Assembly (NCBI RefSeq): GCF_022448905.1
Contig: NZ_JAKVCW010000004.1
Coordinates: 186,001-250,000, forward strand
Source: Shimia sp.
GTDB taxonomy: Bacteria > Pseudomonadota > Alphaproteobacteria > Rhodobacterales > Rhodobacteraceae
Direction of reading: 5' to 3'
DNA length: 64,000 nt
Part shown: positions 1 to 9,737 of the stretch, piece after piece
How positions within the stretch are numbered: position 1 is the first letter of the stretch
Layout of the letters: each line of letters opens with the position of its first letter
Program-made: the position numbers and the translations under genes
Notes under the pieces: model-generated
What the model was told of the DNA's origin: nothing
Databases searched by the model: none
What the model saw: only the letters and a program-made list of their open reading frames with translations

Positions 1-1
1 A

Positions 2-367
2 ATGCCGCTGATCACCGAGGCGGGTTTTGGCTTTGGCGGCGGCTACGGCCGTGGCGCCCTGCGCATCGACGATGTGACCGTTGACTACTACTCTGCCACC
101 AAAGGCAGCGTTGGTCTGCAAATCGGGGCACAACAACACGCCCATGTGCTTTTCTTTATGACCGAAGGTGCGCTCACCGAGTTCCGCAGCTCCACCGGCT
201 GGGCGGCCGGAGCCGGAGTGCAATATGTGGTCGCCAACGAAGGCGCCAATATTTCTGCGGAAACCACCAACTTGCTAGCTCCGGTGATCGCGGTGATCTT
301 TGGTCAGGCGGGTCTCAAAGTCGGCGCCACGCTCGAAGGCATCAAATACACACGCATTATCCCGTAA
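2..367 (+). CDS. SYLF (YSC84-type) lipid-binding protein, 3' part
   Basis: The last 121 residues of a protein whose beginning lies before the window. The segment is rich in Gly and small residues (GFGFGGGYGRGAL near the start, then GLQIGAQ, VVANEG and a C-terminal GATLEGIKYTRI), the pattern of the SYLF/Ysc84 fold. The family binds phosphoinositides in eukaryotes; bacterial members are exported envelope proteins of poorly known role. No start codon is assigned because the open frame runs off the left edge. It is followed after 19 bp by a hydrolase on the same strand. The family call rests on pattern recognition only. Confidence 0.7.
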   Translation: MPLITEAGFGFGGGYGRGALRIDDVTVDYYSATKGSVGLQIGAQQHAHVLFFMTEGALTEFRSSTGWAAGAGVQYVVANEGANISAETTNLLAPVIAVIFGQAGLKVGATLEGIKYTRIIP

Positions 368-386
368 GTCTCTGACTTCACTGGAT

Positions 387-1193
387 ATGCAGTGCCTCAA
401 AGACATTCCTTACATCGAGCGCGACGGACAAACCCTCGCGCTCGATTTGTTTCTGCCAGACAGTACACCACCATCTGGCTTAATGATGTTTGCCAATGGC
501 GGTGGTTTTATGAAAGGCGACCGTGTTGGGCCGCCGGCTGAAAAACTGGCTCGTCGGCTGACCAATCTTGGGGTGGCCATGGCGTCAATCAGCTATCGCT
601 TGAATGCCGAGGACACGGACCTGCCGGTTCCGATCAGACGCCAGGTCTACGCCAATCGGCGCCGCGCCAAAGACGACGGCATCACACTACAGCACAATCT
701 GATGGGTCCTCGGTTTGAAGCCGCGCGCCAAGACGTCGGTGCCGCGTTCGAGTTTCTACGAAGAGACCAATGCCCAACAAATTTCAATGCGCTGCCCATA
801 GGTCTCATCGGCATCTCGGCCGGCGGTATGGTTGGCCTATCCTTGGTGTTTCCCAGCGACAACCTGCCAAGTTATGAAAAGCCCGCCTGCGTGATCGCCC
901 TCGGTGCCGCCTTACAACATCCTTGGGCACTGACGGAAAACGCAGCTCCATGCCTCATGCTGCACAGTTGCGAGGACCGCATTGTACCAACCAAGAATTG
1001 CGAAGTACTGGCACCGCTCATCGCGCAAGCGAATGCCCCGATCGACATTCAAATCTGCGAGAAGAAAGGCCACAACGCGCCGGTGCATGCGTTGTTTGAT
1101 GGCGGCGCCCCAAACGGGACGCCCTATTGGCAAATGGCGCTTGATCTTATGCGCCAAGCAGGTGTGCTTAGCCCATCGCGCGCAGGCGCTTGA
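387..1193 (+). CDS. alpha/beta hydrolase (esterase/lipase-like)
   Basis: A 268-residue alpha/beta-hydrolase. An oxyanion-hole-like segment ANGGGF lies at about residues 36-41 (the usual HGGG with Asn for His), the nucleophile elbow is GISAGG with Ser144, and a late CEDRIVP and KKGHNAP supply the likely Asp and His of the triad. No signal peptide is visible, so it is probably cytoplasmic. The ATG at 387 is chosen because an upstream in-frame start at 300 would run far into the SYLF gene. Its 3' end overlaps the convergent dehydrogenase by 26 bp. Substrate unknown; carboxylic-ester hydrolysis is a family-level inference. Confidence 0.75.
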   Translation: MQCLKDIPYIERDGQTLALDLFLPDSTPPSGLMMFANGGGFMKGDRVGPPAEKLARRLTNLGVAMASISYRLNAEDTDLPVPIRRQVYANRRRAKDDGITLQHNLMGPRFEAARQDVGAAFEFLRRDQCPTNFNALPIGLIGISAGGMVGLSLVFPSDNLPSYEKPACVIALGAALQHPWALTENAAPCLMLHSCEDRIVPTKNCEVLAPLIAQANAPIDIQICEKKGHNAPVHALFDGGAPNGTPYWQMALDLMRQAGVLSPSRAGA

Positions 1194-2040
1194 TCAGGCT
1201 CGACGTATCCCAACGCCCACCGCCTTGCTTCTGCACATCTTTGTAGAACTGATCCACCAGCGCGGTGACAGGCAGGCTCGCGCCCACCTCATCCGCGGTC
1301 GACAGACAAATCCCAAGGTCTTTGCGCATCCAGTCCACGGCAAACCCGTGCTCAAACTCATCGTCGATCATGGTCTCATAGCGGTTCTGCATCTGCCAAC
1401 TGCCCGCAGCGCCACCGGCGATCACCTCGACAACTGCCCGGCCATCCAACCCGGCTTTCTCGGCAAAATGCAGCCCTTCTGACAGGCCCTGCACCAAGCC
1501 AGCGATACAAATCTGGTTCACCATTTTGGTCAACTGCCCGGCGCCGCTCCCGCCCAAACGCTTGATGGAGCGTCCATAGGCCTGCATCACCGGCTCCGCT
1601 GCGGCATAACTCGCTTCATCCCCGCCGCACATGATCGACAAAACGCCATTCTCGGCCCCGGCTTGTCCGCCAGACACAGGCGCATCCACAAAAGCGATGC
1701 CTTGCGCCTTACCCGCGTCATACAGCTCTGCCGTTACCTTGGCGGACACCGTGGTGTGATCGACAAAGATCGTGTCCGCCACCATGCCTTCAAACGCGCC
1801 ATTCTCGCCGATGCAGACCTGCCGCAGGTCATCGTCATTGCCAACACAGCACATCACAAAATCCGCGCCCTGCACGGCCTCTTTTGGCGTCGCACCAAAC
1901 GCCCCGCCGTGCTCCTGCGCCCAGGCTTCTGCCTTGGCAGTTGTGCGATTGAAAACAGTCACTTCGTGACCGGCCTTCACCAAATGGCCAGCCATCGGAT
2001 AGCCCATTACACCCAGACCCAAAAAGGCAACTTTTGCCAT
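1168..2040 (-). CDS. beta-hydroxyacid dehydrogenase (3-hydroxyisobutyrate dehydrogenase / tartronate semialdehyde reductase family)
   Basis: A 290-residue soluble NAD(P)-dependent oxidoreductase of normal family length. The N-terminus carries the dinucleotide signature FLGLGVMGYPMAGHL followed by VFNRT; the substrate-binding signature DAPVSGGQAGA lies at about residues 118-128, and the catalytic-lysine segment GAGQLTKMVNQ follows. Members oxidise or reduce small beta-hydroxyacids (3-hydroxyisobutyrate, glycerate/tartronate semialdehyde, succinate semialdehyde); the sequence alone does not settle which. A GGGGAAAAG purine run precedes the ATG. It is divergent from the penicillin-acylase gene. 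Confidence 0.85.
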   Translation of the reverse strand: MAKVAFLGLGVMGYPMAGHLVKAGHEVTVFNRTTAKAEAWAQEHGGAFGATPKEAVQGADFVMCCVGNDDDLRQVCIGENGAFEGMVADTIFVDHTTVSAKVTAELYDAGKAQGIAFVDAPVSGGQAGAENGVLSIMCGGDEASYAAAEPVMQAYGRSIKRLGGSGAGQLTKMVNQICIAGLVQGLSEGLHFAEKAGLDGRAVVEVIAGGAAGSWQMQNRYETMIDDEFEHGFAVDWMRKDLGICLSTADEVGASLPVTALVDQFYKDVQKQGGGRWDTSSLIKRLRAMG

Positions 2041-2121
2041 CGTCTTTTCCCCAACTGTCTATTGTCGTAATACTTGTCTCGCCTGCGCAGGCAGAAGGCA
2101 AGAACAAACAAGGGCAGCCCC

Positions 2122-4590
2122 ATGACCACATTCTTTCAATGGCTTTTGCGGATCGCGAGCGGCCTGGTGATTCTATGTGTGCTGGGCGTCCTGCTGGTCT
2201 ATTTCCTCGCCTCGCGCAGCCTGCCGACATACGATAAATCCCTGACCGTCACGGGCATTGCGCAACCCGTCGAGATTGTGCGCAACAACGCCAACGTGCC
2301 CCACATCTTTGGCCAGTCCGACGACGATGTGTTCTTTGGCCTTGGCTATGCCCACGCCCAAGACCGTCTATGGCAAATGCTCACCATGCGCCGCACGGTT
2401 CAGGGCCGTCTGTCCGAGGTCTTTGGCCCGCGCACATTGGACATCGACAAACTTATGCGCCGCTTTGATCTGGCAGGCGCCGCCCGCCAATCCGCCTTGG
2501 TGCAAGACGATGAAACCCTCGCCGCGTTGGAGGCCTACGCCCGTGGCGTCAACGCGCGCATCAACGAGGTGAACACCGAGGCCCTGGGTCGCGGCGCGCC
2601 GGAACTCTTCCTGTTCAAACAAAGCTTTGCCCCGTGGCAACCGGCCGACTCCATTGCTTTGCAAAAACTCATGGCGCTGCAGCTCACCGGGCATATGCAG
2701 TTCGAAGTCCTGCGCGCCCGCACCTCTCTGGCTTTGCCGGATCAAGCGCGCCTTGTCGACATTCTGCCTGACGCGCCCGGTACAGGCGTGGCTGCTCTGC
2801 CCGAATACGCCAGCCTTGTTCCCAACACGCCAAGCTTTGCCAAAAGCACGCCACTGCCCGAGCATCCGCTTTCGCCCTTCGCTTTGCCAAGTCTCTCCGG
2901 CGCGTCCAATGCCTGGGCTGCCGCGCCCAACCGCAGCGCCTCTGGCGGCACCCTGCTCGCCAACGACCCGCATCTTGGCCTGTCCGCGCCTGCCATCTGG
3001 TATCTCGCGCGCTTGGAGCTGTCCTCCGGCGGCGTGATCGGGGCGACCATTCCGGGCATCCCAGTGGTACTGGCCGGACGCAGCAATGACCTCGGATGGG
3101 GCGTCACCGCCGCATATGTCGACGATCAGGACGTGATGATAGAGGAACTGGACCCGTCCAACTCTGAATTCTATCGCACGCCCCACGGCTTCAAACCCTT
3201 TGTGACCCGCAAATCGATCATCACCATCAAAGACGCGGATCCGGTCACACTCACCCTGCGCTGGACCGAAAACGGCCCCGTCCTGCCAGGCTCCGACTTC
3301 AACCTTGGCACCATCACGCCCCCCGGCCACGTCGCGGCGCTCCAATGGACCGCGCTCAGCCCGCGCGACACCTCCACCAGCGCGCTGATGGCTCTGATGT
3401 TTGCCAAATCCGTCGAGGATGGGATGGAAGCCACCGAAGGCCACATTGCCCCGGGCCTCACATTGACGCTGGCAGACCGCGAGAACATCGGCATGAAGCT
3501 GATAGGTGCATTGCCCAAACGCGCCATCAACCACCAAAGCCAGGGCCGTTTGCCCGCGCTTGGCTGGCGCGCGGAAAACCGCTGGCAAGGCACCTTTGAT
3601 GCCTCCGCCAATCCGTCCTTTATCGAGCCCGTTGGCGGCATCGTCGGCAACACCAACAACAAAGTGGTCGAGCGGCCCTTCCCGGCTCACATCTCTCACG
3701 TTTGGGGCGACAGCCAACGCATTCAACGCTGGACCCGCCTGATGCAATCCCGCCGCGTGCACACCCGCGACAGCTTCATCGAGGCACAACTCGACACCGT
3801 CAGCTTCTCTGCCCGCGCCCTGCTCCCGCTCATTGGGGCAGATCTGTGGTTCACTGGCGAAGCCGCGCCCGAAGGCTCCCGCGAACGCCAACGGCAGCGC
3901 GCCCTAACCCTGCTCTCCGAGTGGAACGGCGAGATGAACGAGCATATGCCGGAGCCGCTGATATACGCCGCCTGGACCCGTGCTTTGCAAGAGCGACTGA
4001 TCCGCGACGATCTTGGCCCCCTGGCCGATGAATTCACCCATGTAGAGCCGCTCTTCATCGAACGTGTGTTCCGCAATGTGGGCGGCGCAGCAGCGTGGTG
4101 CGACGTACGCCAAAGCGCGCCCAAAGAAACCTGCGCCGACATGGCACGCCTCGCGCTGGATGACGCGCTTATCGCCATCGAGGAACGCTACGGTCAACAG
4201 CTTGAGGCGCTGCGCTGGGGCGACGTGCACCAAGCCACCCATGATCATCAAGTCCTTGGCAAAGTGCCGGTCCTGCGCTTCTTTGTGAACATCCGCCAAT
4301 CCACATCTGGCGGCGACAACACGCTTCAGCGCGGTAAAACCTCCGGCACCGGCGACAACCCATTCCTGAACGTGCATGCAGCGGGCTATCGCGGAGTCTA
4401 TGACTTCGCCGACCCCGACAGCTCGGTCTTCATCATCTCCACCGGACAATCCGGCCACTTCCTGTCACGCTTCTACGATGACATGGCGCAACTCTGGCGA
4501 CGCGGCGAATATATCCCGATGTCCTTGGACGAAGAACTGGCCCGCGCCGCCGCAGTGGGCGTCACAACCCTCACGCCCCGCGCGCAATAA
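2122..4590 (+). CDS. penicillin acylase family Ntn hydrolase
   Basis: An 822-residue precursor of the penicillin G acylase / acyl-homoserine-lactone acylase family. An N-terminal hydrophobic segment (residues about 8-32) should send it through or anchor it in the inner membrane. The autocatalytic site is visible as SGA then SNAWAAAPN, with Ser262 as predicted N-terminal nucleophile of the beta subunit; LLANDPHLGL follows as in the family. An upstream start at 2074 is possible, but the ATG at 2122 begins directly before the hydrophobic segment and has an AAGGGCAG purine run ahead of it. It ends 5 bp from the convergent hflX. The substrate (lactone signals, beta-lactams, other amides) cannot be read from the sequence. 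Confidence 0.88.
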   Translation: MTTFFQWLLRIASGLVILCVLGVLLVYFLASRSLPTYDKSLTVTGIAQPVEIVRNNANVPHIFGQSDDDVFFGLGYAHAQDRLWQMLTMRRTVQGRLSEVFGPRTLDIDKLMRRFDLAGAARQSALVQDDETLAALEAYARGVNARINEVNTEALGRGAPELFLFKQSFAPWQPADSIALQKLMALQLTGHMQFEVLRARTSLALPDQARLVDILPDAPGTGVAALPEYASLVPNTPSFAKSTPLPEHPLSPFALPSLSGASNAWAAAPNRSASGGTLLANDPHLGLSAPAIWYLARLELSSGGVIGATIPGIPVVLAGRSNDLGWGVTAAYVDDQDVMIEELDPSNSEFYRTPHGFKPFVTRKSIITIKDADPVTLTLRWTENGPVLPGSDFNLGTITPPGHVAALQWTALSPRDTSTSALMALMFAKSVEDGMEATEGHIAPGLTLTLADRENIGMKLIGALPKRAINHQSQGRLPALGWRAENRWQGTFDASANPSFIEPVGGIVGNTNNKVVERPFPAHISHVWGDSQRIQRWTRLMQSRRVHTRDSFIEAQLDTVSFSARALLPLIGADLWFTGEAAPEGSRERQRQRALTLLSEWNGEMNEHMPEPLIYAAWTRALQERLIRDDLGPLADEFTHVEPLFIERVFRNVGGAAAWCDVRQSAPKETCADMARLALDDALIAIEERYGQQLEALRWGDVHQATHDHQVLGKVPVLRFFVNIRQSTSGGDNTLQRGKTSGTGDNPFLNVHAAGYRGVYDFADPDSSVFIISTGQSGHFLSRFYDDMAQLWRRGEYIPMSLDEELARAAAVGVTTLTPRAQ

Positions 4591-4595
4591 AGGGC

Positions 4596-5873
4596 CTAAA
4601 GCCCCTCAAACTGCGCGCGTTGCTTTGGCGACCACAGGACGGTGATTTCAAAGCCGTCCTCGGTCTGCTCTTCGCTTTCGACAACGCCTTTTTTGAACAG
4701 CCACGCCCGGCCTTTGCCTTGTGCAAACGGCAGGGTGAGCACTTCGCGTGTCTTTTCTCCAGACAATGCCTGTGCAATGGCGGCAAACATCTCGTCCAGC
4801 CCCTGCCCGCTCACCGCAGACACGGCAAAGATCGCCTCCTCGCGCTCAGCTTTGGCAACCACCGCATCCCGCTCATCCGCGCTCAGCAGGTCAATCTTGT
4901 TCCAGACCTCAATCTGTGGCGTGTCCTCGCTCAGCCCCAGCTCTTCCAAAATGGTTGTCACATCTTCGGCCTGATGCTGGCTTTCCGGATGCGCAATGTC
5001 GCGCACATGTAGCACCAAATCCGCTGCCAAAACCTCTTCCAAGGTTGCGCGGAAAGCCGCCACCAGCTGCGTCGGTAGATCACTGATGAAGCCCACCGTG
5101 TCCGACAGGATCACTTCCGGCCCATTGTTGGGCAACTCCACCGCACGCATGGTCGGATCCAATGTGGCAAAAAGCATGTCCTTCGCCATCACATCCGCGC
5201 CGGTTACCCGATTGAAAAGCGTGGACTTTCCGGCGTTGGTATACCCCACCAGAGCCACAATCGGGAACGGCACCTTGGCGCGCGCTTTACGGTGCAATTC
5301 GCGGGTTTTCACGACCTTGGACAACTGCCGCCGCAACCGCACCAACTGGTCATCAATCGCCCGCCGGTCAGCCTCAATCTGGGTTTCTCCAGGACCACCC
5401 ACAAACCCAAGTCCGCCGCGCTGACGTTCCAAGTGGGTCCAGGCCCTTACCAATCGAGTACGTTGATAAGACAGCGCCGCCATCTCGACCTGCAACACGC
5501 CTTCGCGCGTGCGGGCCCGATCCGAGAAGATCTCCAAAATCAACCCGGTCCGGTCCAGAAGTTTGACCTTCCATTCCTTCTCAAGGTTGCGCTGCTGTAC
5601 CGGCGTCACCGGCCCATCAATCAGGACCAGCTCCACTTCATTGGCTTTAAAAAGCGCCTTCAGCTCTTCGATTTTACCAGAGCCAAAAAGCTTGCCTGGC
5701 TGCGCCCGTGGCAAGCGCACCACGTTTGAGCCAACAACCTCAAGCTCCGGCAACGCCGCCGCAAGCGAAATGGCCTCTTCCAAAGCGAAAGAGGCCTCGC
5801 GCCGCACATCGGCGCCAGTGATATCGGGATGCAGGACCCAAGCGCGGGTCACCTGCGTGTCATGCTCCATCAA
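4596..5873 (-). CDS. hflX: GTPase HflX
   Basis: A 425-residue ribosome-associated GTPase. An N-terminal HflX domain (with [11 protein letters not shown] and the glycine patch [16 protein letters not shown]) is followed by a TRAFAC GTPase domain: G1 [10 protein letters not shown]3 DTVGF and G4 NKID. HflX binds the 50S subunit and splits stalled ribosomes in characterised bacteria. It overlaps the 3' end of hfq by 4 bp and is translationally coupled to it, the usual hfq-hflX arrangement. Two adjacent ATG codons (5873 and 5870) are possible starts. Confidence 0.95.
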   Translation of the reverse strand: MMEHDTQVTRAWVLHPDITGADVRREASFALEEAISLAAALPELEVVGSNVVRLPRAQPGKLFGSGKIEELKALFKANEVELVLIDGPVTPVQQRNLEKEWKVKLLDRTGLILEIFSDRARTREGVLQVEMAALSYQRTRLVRAWTHLERQRGGLGFVGGPGETQIEADRRAIDDQLVRLRRQLSKVVKTRELHRKARAKVPFPIVALVGYTNAGKSTLFNRVTGADVMAKDMLFATLDPTMRAVELPNNGPEVILSDTVGFISDLPTQLVAAFRATLEEVLAADLVLHVRDIAHPESQHQAEDVTTILEELGLSEDTPQIEVWNKIDLLSADERDAVVAKAEREEAIFAVSAVSGQGLDEMFAAIAQALSGEKTREVLTLPFAQGKGRAWLFKKGVVESEEQTEDGFEITVLWSPKQRAQFEGL

Positions 5874-6109
5874 GAGGCGTCTTCACCCTCGTAAAGAGAA
5901 ATCGGCTGCGCCGGCATGATTGTCGAGATCGCGTGTTTGTACACCAGTTGGCTCTGACCATCGCGGCGCAACAACACACAAAAATTGTCAAACCAGGTGA
6001 TCACACCCTGCAATTTTACGCCATTGATCAGGAAAATGGTTACCGGAACTTTGGTTTTCCGGACGTGATTTAAAAATGCGTCTTGGAGATTCTGTCGATC
6101 CGAAGCCAT
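5870..6109 (-). CDS. hfq: RNA chaperone Hfq
   Basis: A 79-residue Sm-like protein. The Sm1 region ([17 protein letters not shown]) and the Sm2 signature YKHAIST at residues 57-63 are intact, and a short acidic tail follows. Hfq forms a hexamer that pairs small RNAs with mRNAs. Its presence is relevant to the candidate small RNA at about 54.5 kb. It sits upstream of hflX with a 4-bp overlap and downstream of trkH. Confidence 0.97.
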   Translation of the reverse strand: MASDRQNLQDAFLNHVRKTKVPVTIFLINGVKLQGVITWFDNFCVLLRRDGQSQLVYKHAISTIMPAQPISLYEGEDAS

Positions 6110-6231
6110 GTCGCGCTTGCCTTTGTTCTTGTTTGTGCATCGGGTAGTCGTGCGCGGCGAGTATGGAACGTGGATTTATGACTTACCAGCCTAAATTGTT
6201 AAGTTTTTGGTCAGGCCCAACGTCAACCGCA

Positions 6232-7752
6232 TCATTTCTGCCACAAATCCGGTGAAATCAATGCGATGATAGCCAAGGCCTCCAACCTGCCGAAGGTCAT
6301 AGCTGCACATAAAATAAGCTTTTCTGCGACGCCAAGCGACGAAATCGCAATTGGAAACTCTCCGGCGATTTGCGTCAGTGGCCCAGCCGTGGTCAGCGCC
6401 GCAATTGCCAGAATAGTCGCCTCCTGAAAGTCATTTCCAAGCAGCGCCAGCGCAATGGTCACTGTCGCAATCGACAGCGCAAACAGCATAAAAAACACCC
6501 AGGCAATCACCGCGCCCTTGCGGCGGATCTGCCGCGCCCCGGTTCTGCGCCGCCCCAACACCACATTGGGATGCACCAGGCGCTCCATTTCTCCAAGCCC
6601 CTGCACATAGAGCGCATAGACCCGCAACAGCTTCACACCACCCGCCGTGGTGGCCACACCGCCGCCAACCATCGCCAAAGCCATCAGGATCAGACCAGGG
6701 GCGGACAGCCCGCTCCATTCGCGCGCCACCTCCCACTCACCACTCTGAAATCCAGTGGTTGTCAGGAAACTCATCACCGTGAAAATCCCGCCCCAGGCCG
6801 CCTTCAAAGCCGCCGCCGGATCTTGCAACGCATCATCTTCAAACGCGCCCACCCAATGGCGCATAAATAGCGCTGTCGGGACCACAGCCACGATCAGAAA
6901 ACCCATGCGCAACTCCGGGTCTTCCCAAAGGTTGCTGCGCCGCACAGAACCCGTATCCGAGCTAAATGTCCCGCGCGACAAGGCAAACAGCAAAAACAGA
7001 AAGATCACCATCTCGCCCGAAACGCCACTGACGCTGGACCCTACACCGCCCACCGCCGAAATACCGCTGGTCGACATGGTGGCCATAGCGTGCATTGTAG
7101 CCACAAACGGTCTGTCCCCCAGAATGATCAGCATTACGGCCAAGGCAAATGTCAGCCCAGCGTAGATCGGCACCAACCCCTGCGCCGCTTTGCTCCAGCG
7201 TTTCATCGGATGCGCGCGCTGCATATGGCCAAGACTGCTGCTCACCTGCCCCGGCTCCCCCACAGCGGTCACTTCAAACCCCCCGAGGCTCAACGGCGCC
7301 AAAACCGCCGCCGCCGCAATCCACATCAACAGACCACCCAGCCAGCCCACCATGCCACGCCAAAGATGCAGCGGATCGACCAGCATACTCGCCGGCTCGT
7401 AAATCGTCATACCCGTGGTTGTCAGGCTGCTGACCATCTCGAAATAAACATCCAGAAACGGCACCACATCCAGCGCTTCATACATCGGCCAAGCCAGCAC
7501 AGCCGGAAGCAGCGTGATTGCAAAAAACAGAGCTTTCAGATTGTCAGACGTCCGCGCCTGTCGCTTGGTACCATGCGTGGCAATCGCAATCAAAACGCAG
7601 GCAAAAAGCACCAGAATGCCGCCGTAAAAGAACATGCGGGCGATAAAGTGCTGATCCTGATACACGGCCAAAACCGCAGGCACCAACATCATGGCCCCTG
7701 AGAACAGAACCATCTGCACAAACAGTGGAATTTGAGACAGGCCCAATCTCAT
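6232..7752 (-). CDS. trkH: Trk potassium transporter membrane subunit TrkH
   Basis: A 506-residue polytopic membrane protein. All four pore-loop selectivity signatures of the TrkH/KtrB family can be read in order: TTTGM, STSGI, TTTGF and TTAGP, each with the filter glycine. It takes up K+ across the inner membrane together with the NAD-binding TrkA gating ring, encoded 3 bp upstream in the same operon. The ntr-trkAH-hfq-hflX order is common in alphaproteobacteria. Confidence 0.95.
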   Translation of the reverse strand: MRLGLSQIPLFVQMVLFSGAMMLVPAVLAVYQDQHFIARMFFYGGILVLFACVLIAIATHGTKRQARTSDNLKALFFAITLLPAVLAWPMYEALDVVPFLDVYFEMVSSLTTTGMTIYEPASMLVDPLHLWRGMVGWLGGLLMWIAAAAVLAPLSLGGFEVTAVGEPGQVSSSLGHMQRAHPMKRWSKAAQGLVPIYAGLTFALAVMLIILGDRPFVATMHAMATMSTSGISAVGGVGSSVSGVSGEMVIFLFLLFALSRGTFSSDTGSVRRSNLWEDPELRMGFLIVAVVPTALFMRHWVGAFEDDALQDPAAALKAAWGGIFTVMSFLTTTGFQSGEWEVAREWSGLSAPGLILMALAMVGGGVATTAGGVKLLRVYALYVQGLGEMERLVHPNVVLGRRRTGARQIRRKGAVIAWVFFMLFALSIATVTIALALLGNDFQEATILAIAALTTAGPLTQIAGEFPIAISSLGVAEKLILCAAMTFGRLEALAIIALISPDLWQK

Positions 7753-7755
7753 GGC

Positions 7756-9132
7756 TTAGAAAAAGTCGATGGAGACCTGCAACAGCCGCTCCACCTCTGG
7801 CACGTCTGAGGTCAGGGAAAACAGCACAATCACGTTGCCTTCATCAATGCGCGTCCCGCCCTTCGGTTTCACGACTTCGGAGCCTTTCAAGATGGCGCCA
7901 ATCAATACGCCTTCCGGAAATTCAATGTCCCGCACCATCTGGCCCGCAATAGGTGACGTCGAAAGCACCTCTGCTTCAATAATCTCTGCCTCGGTATCCC
8001 CCACCGAATAAACGTCTTTCACCCGTCCGTGCCGAATGTGACGCAAGATAGAACTCACCGTCGTGGCCCGAGGATTGATAAAGGCGTCAATCTCCAAAGG
8101 TGTCATCAACGGCGCGAGCGTCGGATCGTTGATCAGGGCAATCGCCAGCGGACAGCCGGCAGATTTGGACCGTACCGAAGCCAGCATATTGGTCTTATCG
8201 TCATCTGTCACAGCGAGAACCGCATCCGCGCGATCCACCCCTGCTTCCGCCAGCAACGCCACATCCATACCGTCCCCATTGAGAACAATGGTCCGCTCCA
8301 GCGCTTCGGCGGCCCGTTCTGCCACCTTTCTGTCGCGCTCAATGATCTTGGTCCGCACCCGCGAGGCGCTGGCCTCTAGCCGCTGCGCCACCATCAGACC
8401 GACGTTGCCGCCGCCAACGATCACCGCGCGCTCCTGCTTTTTCTGCTGTTTTCCAAATACTTCCATGGTTCGATTGACGTCTTCGGCCAAAGTGAACACG
8501 TATATATCGTCGCCAACAAAAAGCTGATCTCCGGGGTCCGGCGCAATCAGGGTCCCGCCACGACGCACGCCCACGACCACCGCGCTCAATGTTGAAAACA
8601 GATCCGTCAACTGTCGCAAGGGCGTGTTCACCACCGGACAATCTTCGTCCAGTGTCAGGCCCAACATCTGCACCTTACCGCCCAAGAAGGTTTCCGCGTC
8701 AAAGGCGCGCGGTGTGGCCAAACGTTTCAACGCCGCATCCGCCACCTCGCGCTCTGGTGAAATCACCACATCAATCGGCATGTGATCGCGTCGATACAGA
8801 TCGGAATACAGCACATCCAGATAGGACTGGCTCCGCAGGCGCGCAATTTTTCGTGGCACAGAGAACACCGAGTGCGCGACCTGACATGTCACCATATTGA
8901 CCTCGTCAGAATACGTCGCGGCAATCACCATATCCGCATCCCGCGCCCCGGCTCGGTCAAGCACATCAGGATAACTCGCGAACCCGGAAATGCCCTGCAC
9001 ATCCAATGTATCCGTTGCACGGCGCACCAGCTCCGGGTTGTTATCGACAACGGTAACGTCATTGTTTTCTCCGGACAAATGGCGTGCAATCTGCCACCCA
9101 ACCTGACCGGCTCCGCAAATAATGACCTTCAT
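7756..9132 (-). CDS. trkA: Trk potassium transporter regulatory subunit TrkA
   Basis: A 458-residue cytoplasmic regulator made of two RCK units. The first Rossmann fold starts at residue 1 (ICGAGQVGWQIA), the second near residue 232 (VIVGGGNVGLMVA), each followed by a TrkA-C-type domain. It binds NAD(H) or nucleotides and gates TrkH. The ATG at 9132 is chosen over a start 11 codons earlier: it has a good AGAGGGA ribosome-binding site 5-7 nt upstream and the Rossmann strand begins at once. It is divergent from the first small lipoprotein gene. Confidence 0.95.
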   Translation of the reverse strand: MKVIICGAGQVGWQIARHLSGENNDVTVVDNNPELVRRATDTLDVQGISGFASYPDVLDRAGARDADMVIAATYSDEVNMVTCQVAHSVFSVPRKIARLRSQSYLDVLYSDLYRRDHMPIDVVISPEREVADAALKRLATPRAFDAETFLGGKVQMLGLTLDEDCPVVNTPLRQLTDLFSTLSAVVVGVRRGGTLIAPDPGDQLFVGDDIYVFTLAEDVNRTMEVFGKQQKKQERAVIVGGGNVGLMVAQRLEASASRVRTKIIERDRKVAERAAEALERTIVLNGDGMDVALLAEAGVDRADAVLAVTDDDKTNMLASVRSKSAGCPLAIALINDPTLAPLMTPLEIDAFINPRATTVSSILRHIRHGRVKDVYSVGDTEAEIIEAEVLSTSPIAGQMVRDIEFPEGVLIGAILKGSEVVKPKGGTRIDEGNVIVLFSLTSDVPEVERLLQVSIDFF

Positions 9133-9251
9133 GTGCTTCCCTCTAGGGTTTCGGCCCTCAGGCATGCCAGAACCCGCCTATCAGGTCAATTGCAACCGTT
9201 GACCCTTCTGAGCATTCGCGCTTTATTGGAATGGAATCAGAGGGTTCCAAG

Positions 9252-9722
9252 ATGTTCAGATCTACAATGAGTCTGTGCCTGGTCGCCGCGCTGATCGCCG
9301 GTTGTAGCAGCACAAGCTATCAAAGCTTCGCCAAGTCCGGGGTCTCACGCAACAGGATGCAACAAGATGCAACTGCGTGTCAGGTCGAGGCAAACCGTCT
9401 CTTTCCGGCAGCAAACTTTACCACAACCATCAACAATGGTTGGGGATACGGAGGCTGGGCTGGGTATCACGGCCGTGGTGGTTACTGGGGCGGTGCGACA
9501 GTTGAGTCGCGCGATGTGAATGCATCCATGCGTTCTGAGCACCGAACCGATTGCATGCGCGTTATGGGGTATGTTCCGGTCATCCACCCAGTTTGTACAG
9601 ACGATCAGCTCGCAGGCCGGAATTTCGCCGCCGTTTCAGGAGCTCCAGCGCCTGCGCCGAATCTCTGTGCCGTGCGTAGCAACAACACACGGGTTCTGGT
9701 GGACCTGAGCAAGCCGCTTTAG
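9252..9722 (+). CDS. small glycine/aromatic-rich lipoprotein, paralogue A
   Basis: A 156-residue predicted lipoprotein: hydrophobic signal with lipobox LIAGC, Cys18 the lipidated residue. The middle is rich in Gly, Trp and Tyr (NNGWGYGGWAGYHGRGGYWGG), then the chain holds CTDDQLAGRNFA and ends RVLVDLSKPL. The next gene encodes a shorter relative with the same three landmarks (a CMN/CMR cysteine, CTDxQLAGRxFA, and PNxC ending in RVxxDLxKPL), so they arose by tandem duplication. The ATG at 9252 has AGAGGG upstream and is preferred to one at 9231. The pair sits on the opposite strand between trkA and ntrX. Function unknown. Confidence 0.75.
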   Translation: MFRSTMSLCLVAALIAGCSSTSYQSFAKSGVSRNRMQQDATACQVEANRLFPAANFTTTINNGWGYGGWAGYHGRGGYWGGATVESRDVNASMRSEHRTDCMRVMGYVPVIHPVCTDDQLAGRNFAAVSGAPAPAPNLCAVRSNNTRVLVDLSKPL

Positions 9723-9737
9723 GAAAGGGTTGCCGAC

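Noticed and set aside
2368-3891. 507-codon open frame on the minus strand
   Set aside because: It lies wholly inside the penicillin-acylase gene, which has clear motifs; the frame's composition (Gly, Arg, His rich) is typical of antisense GC-rich DNA.
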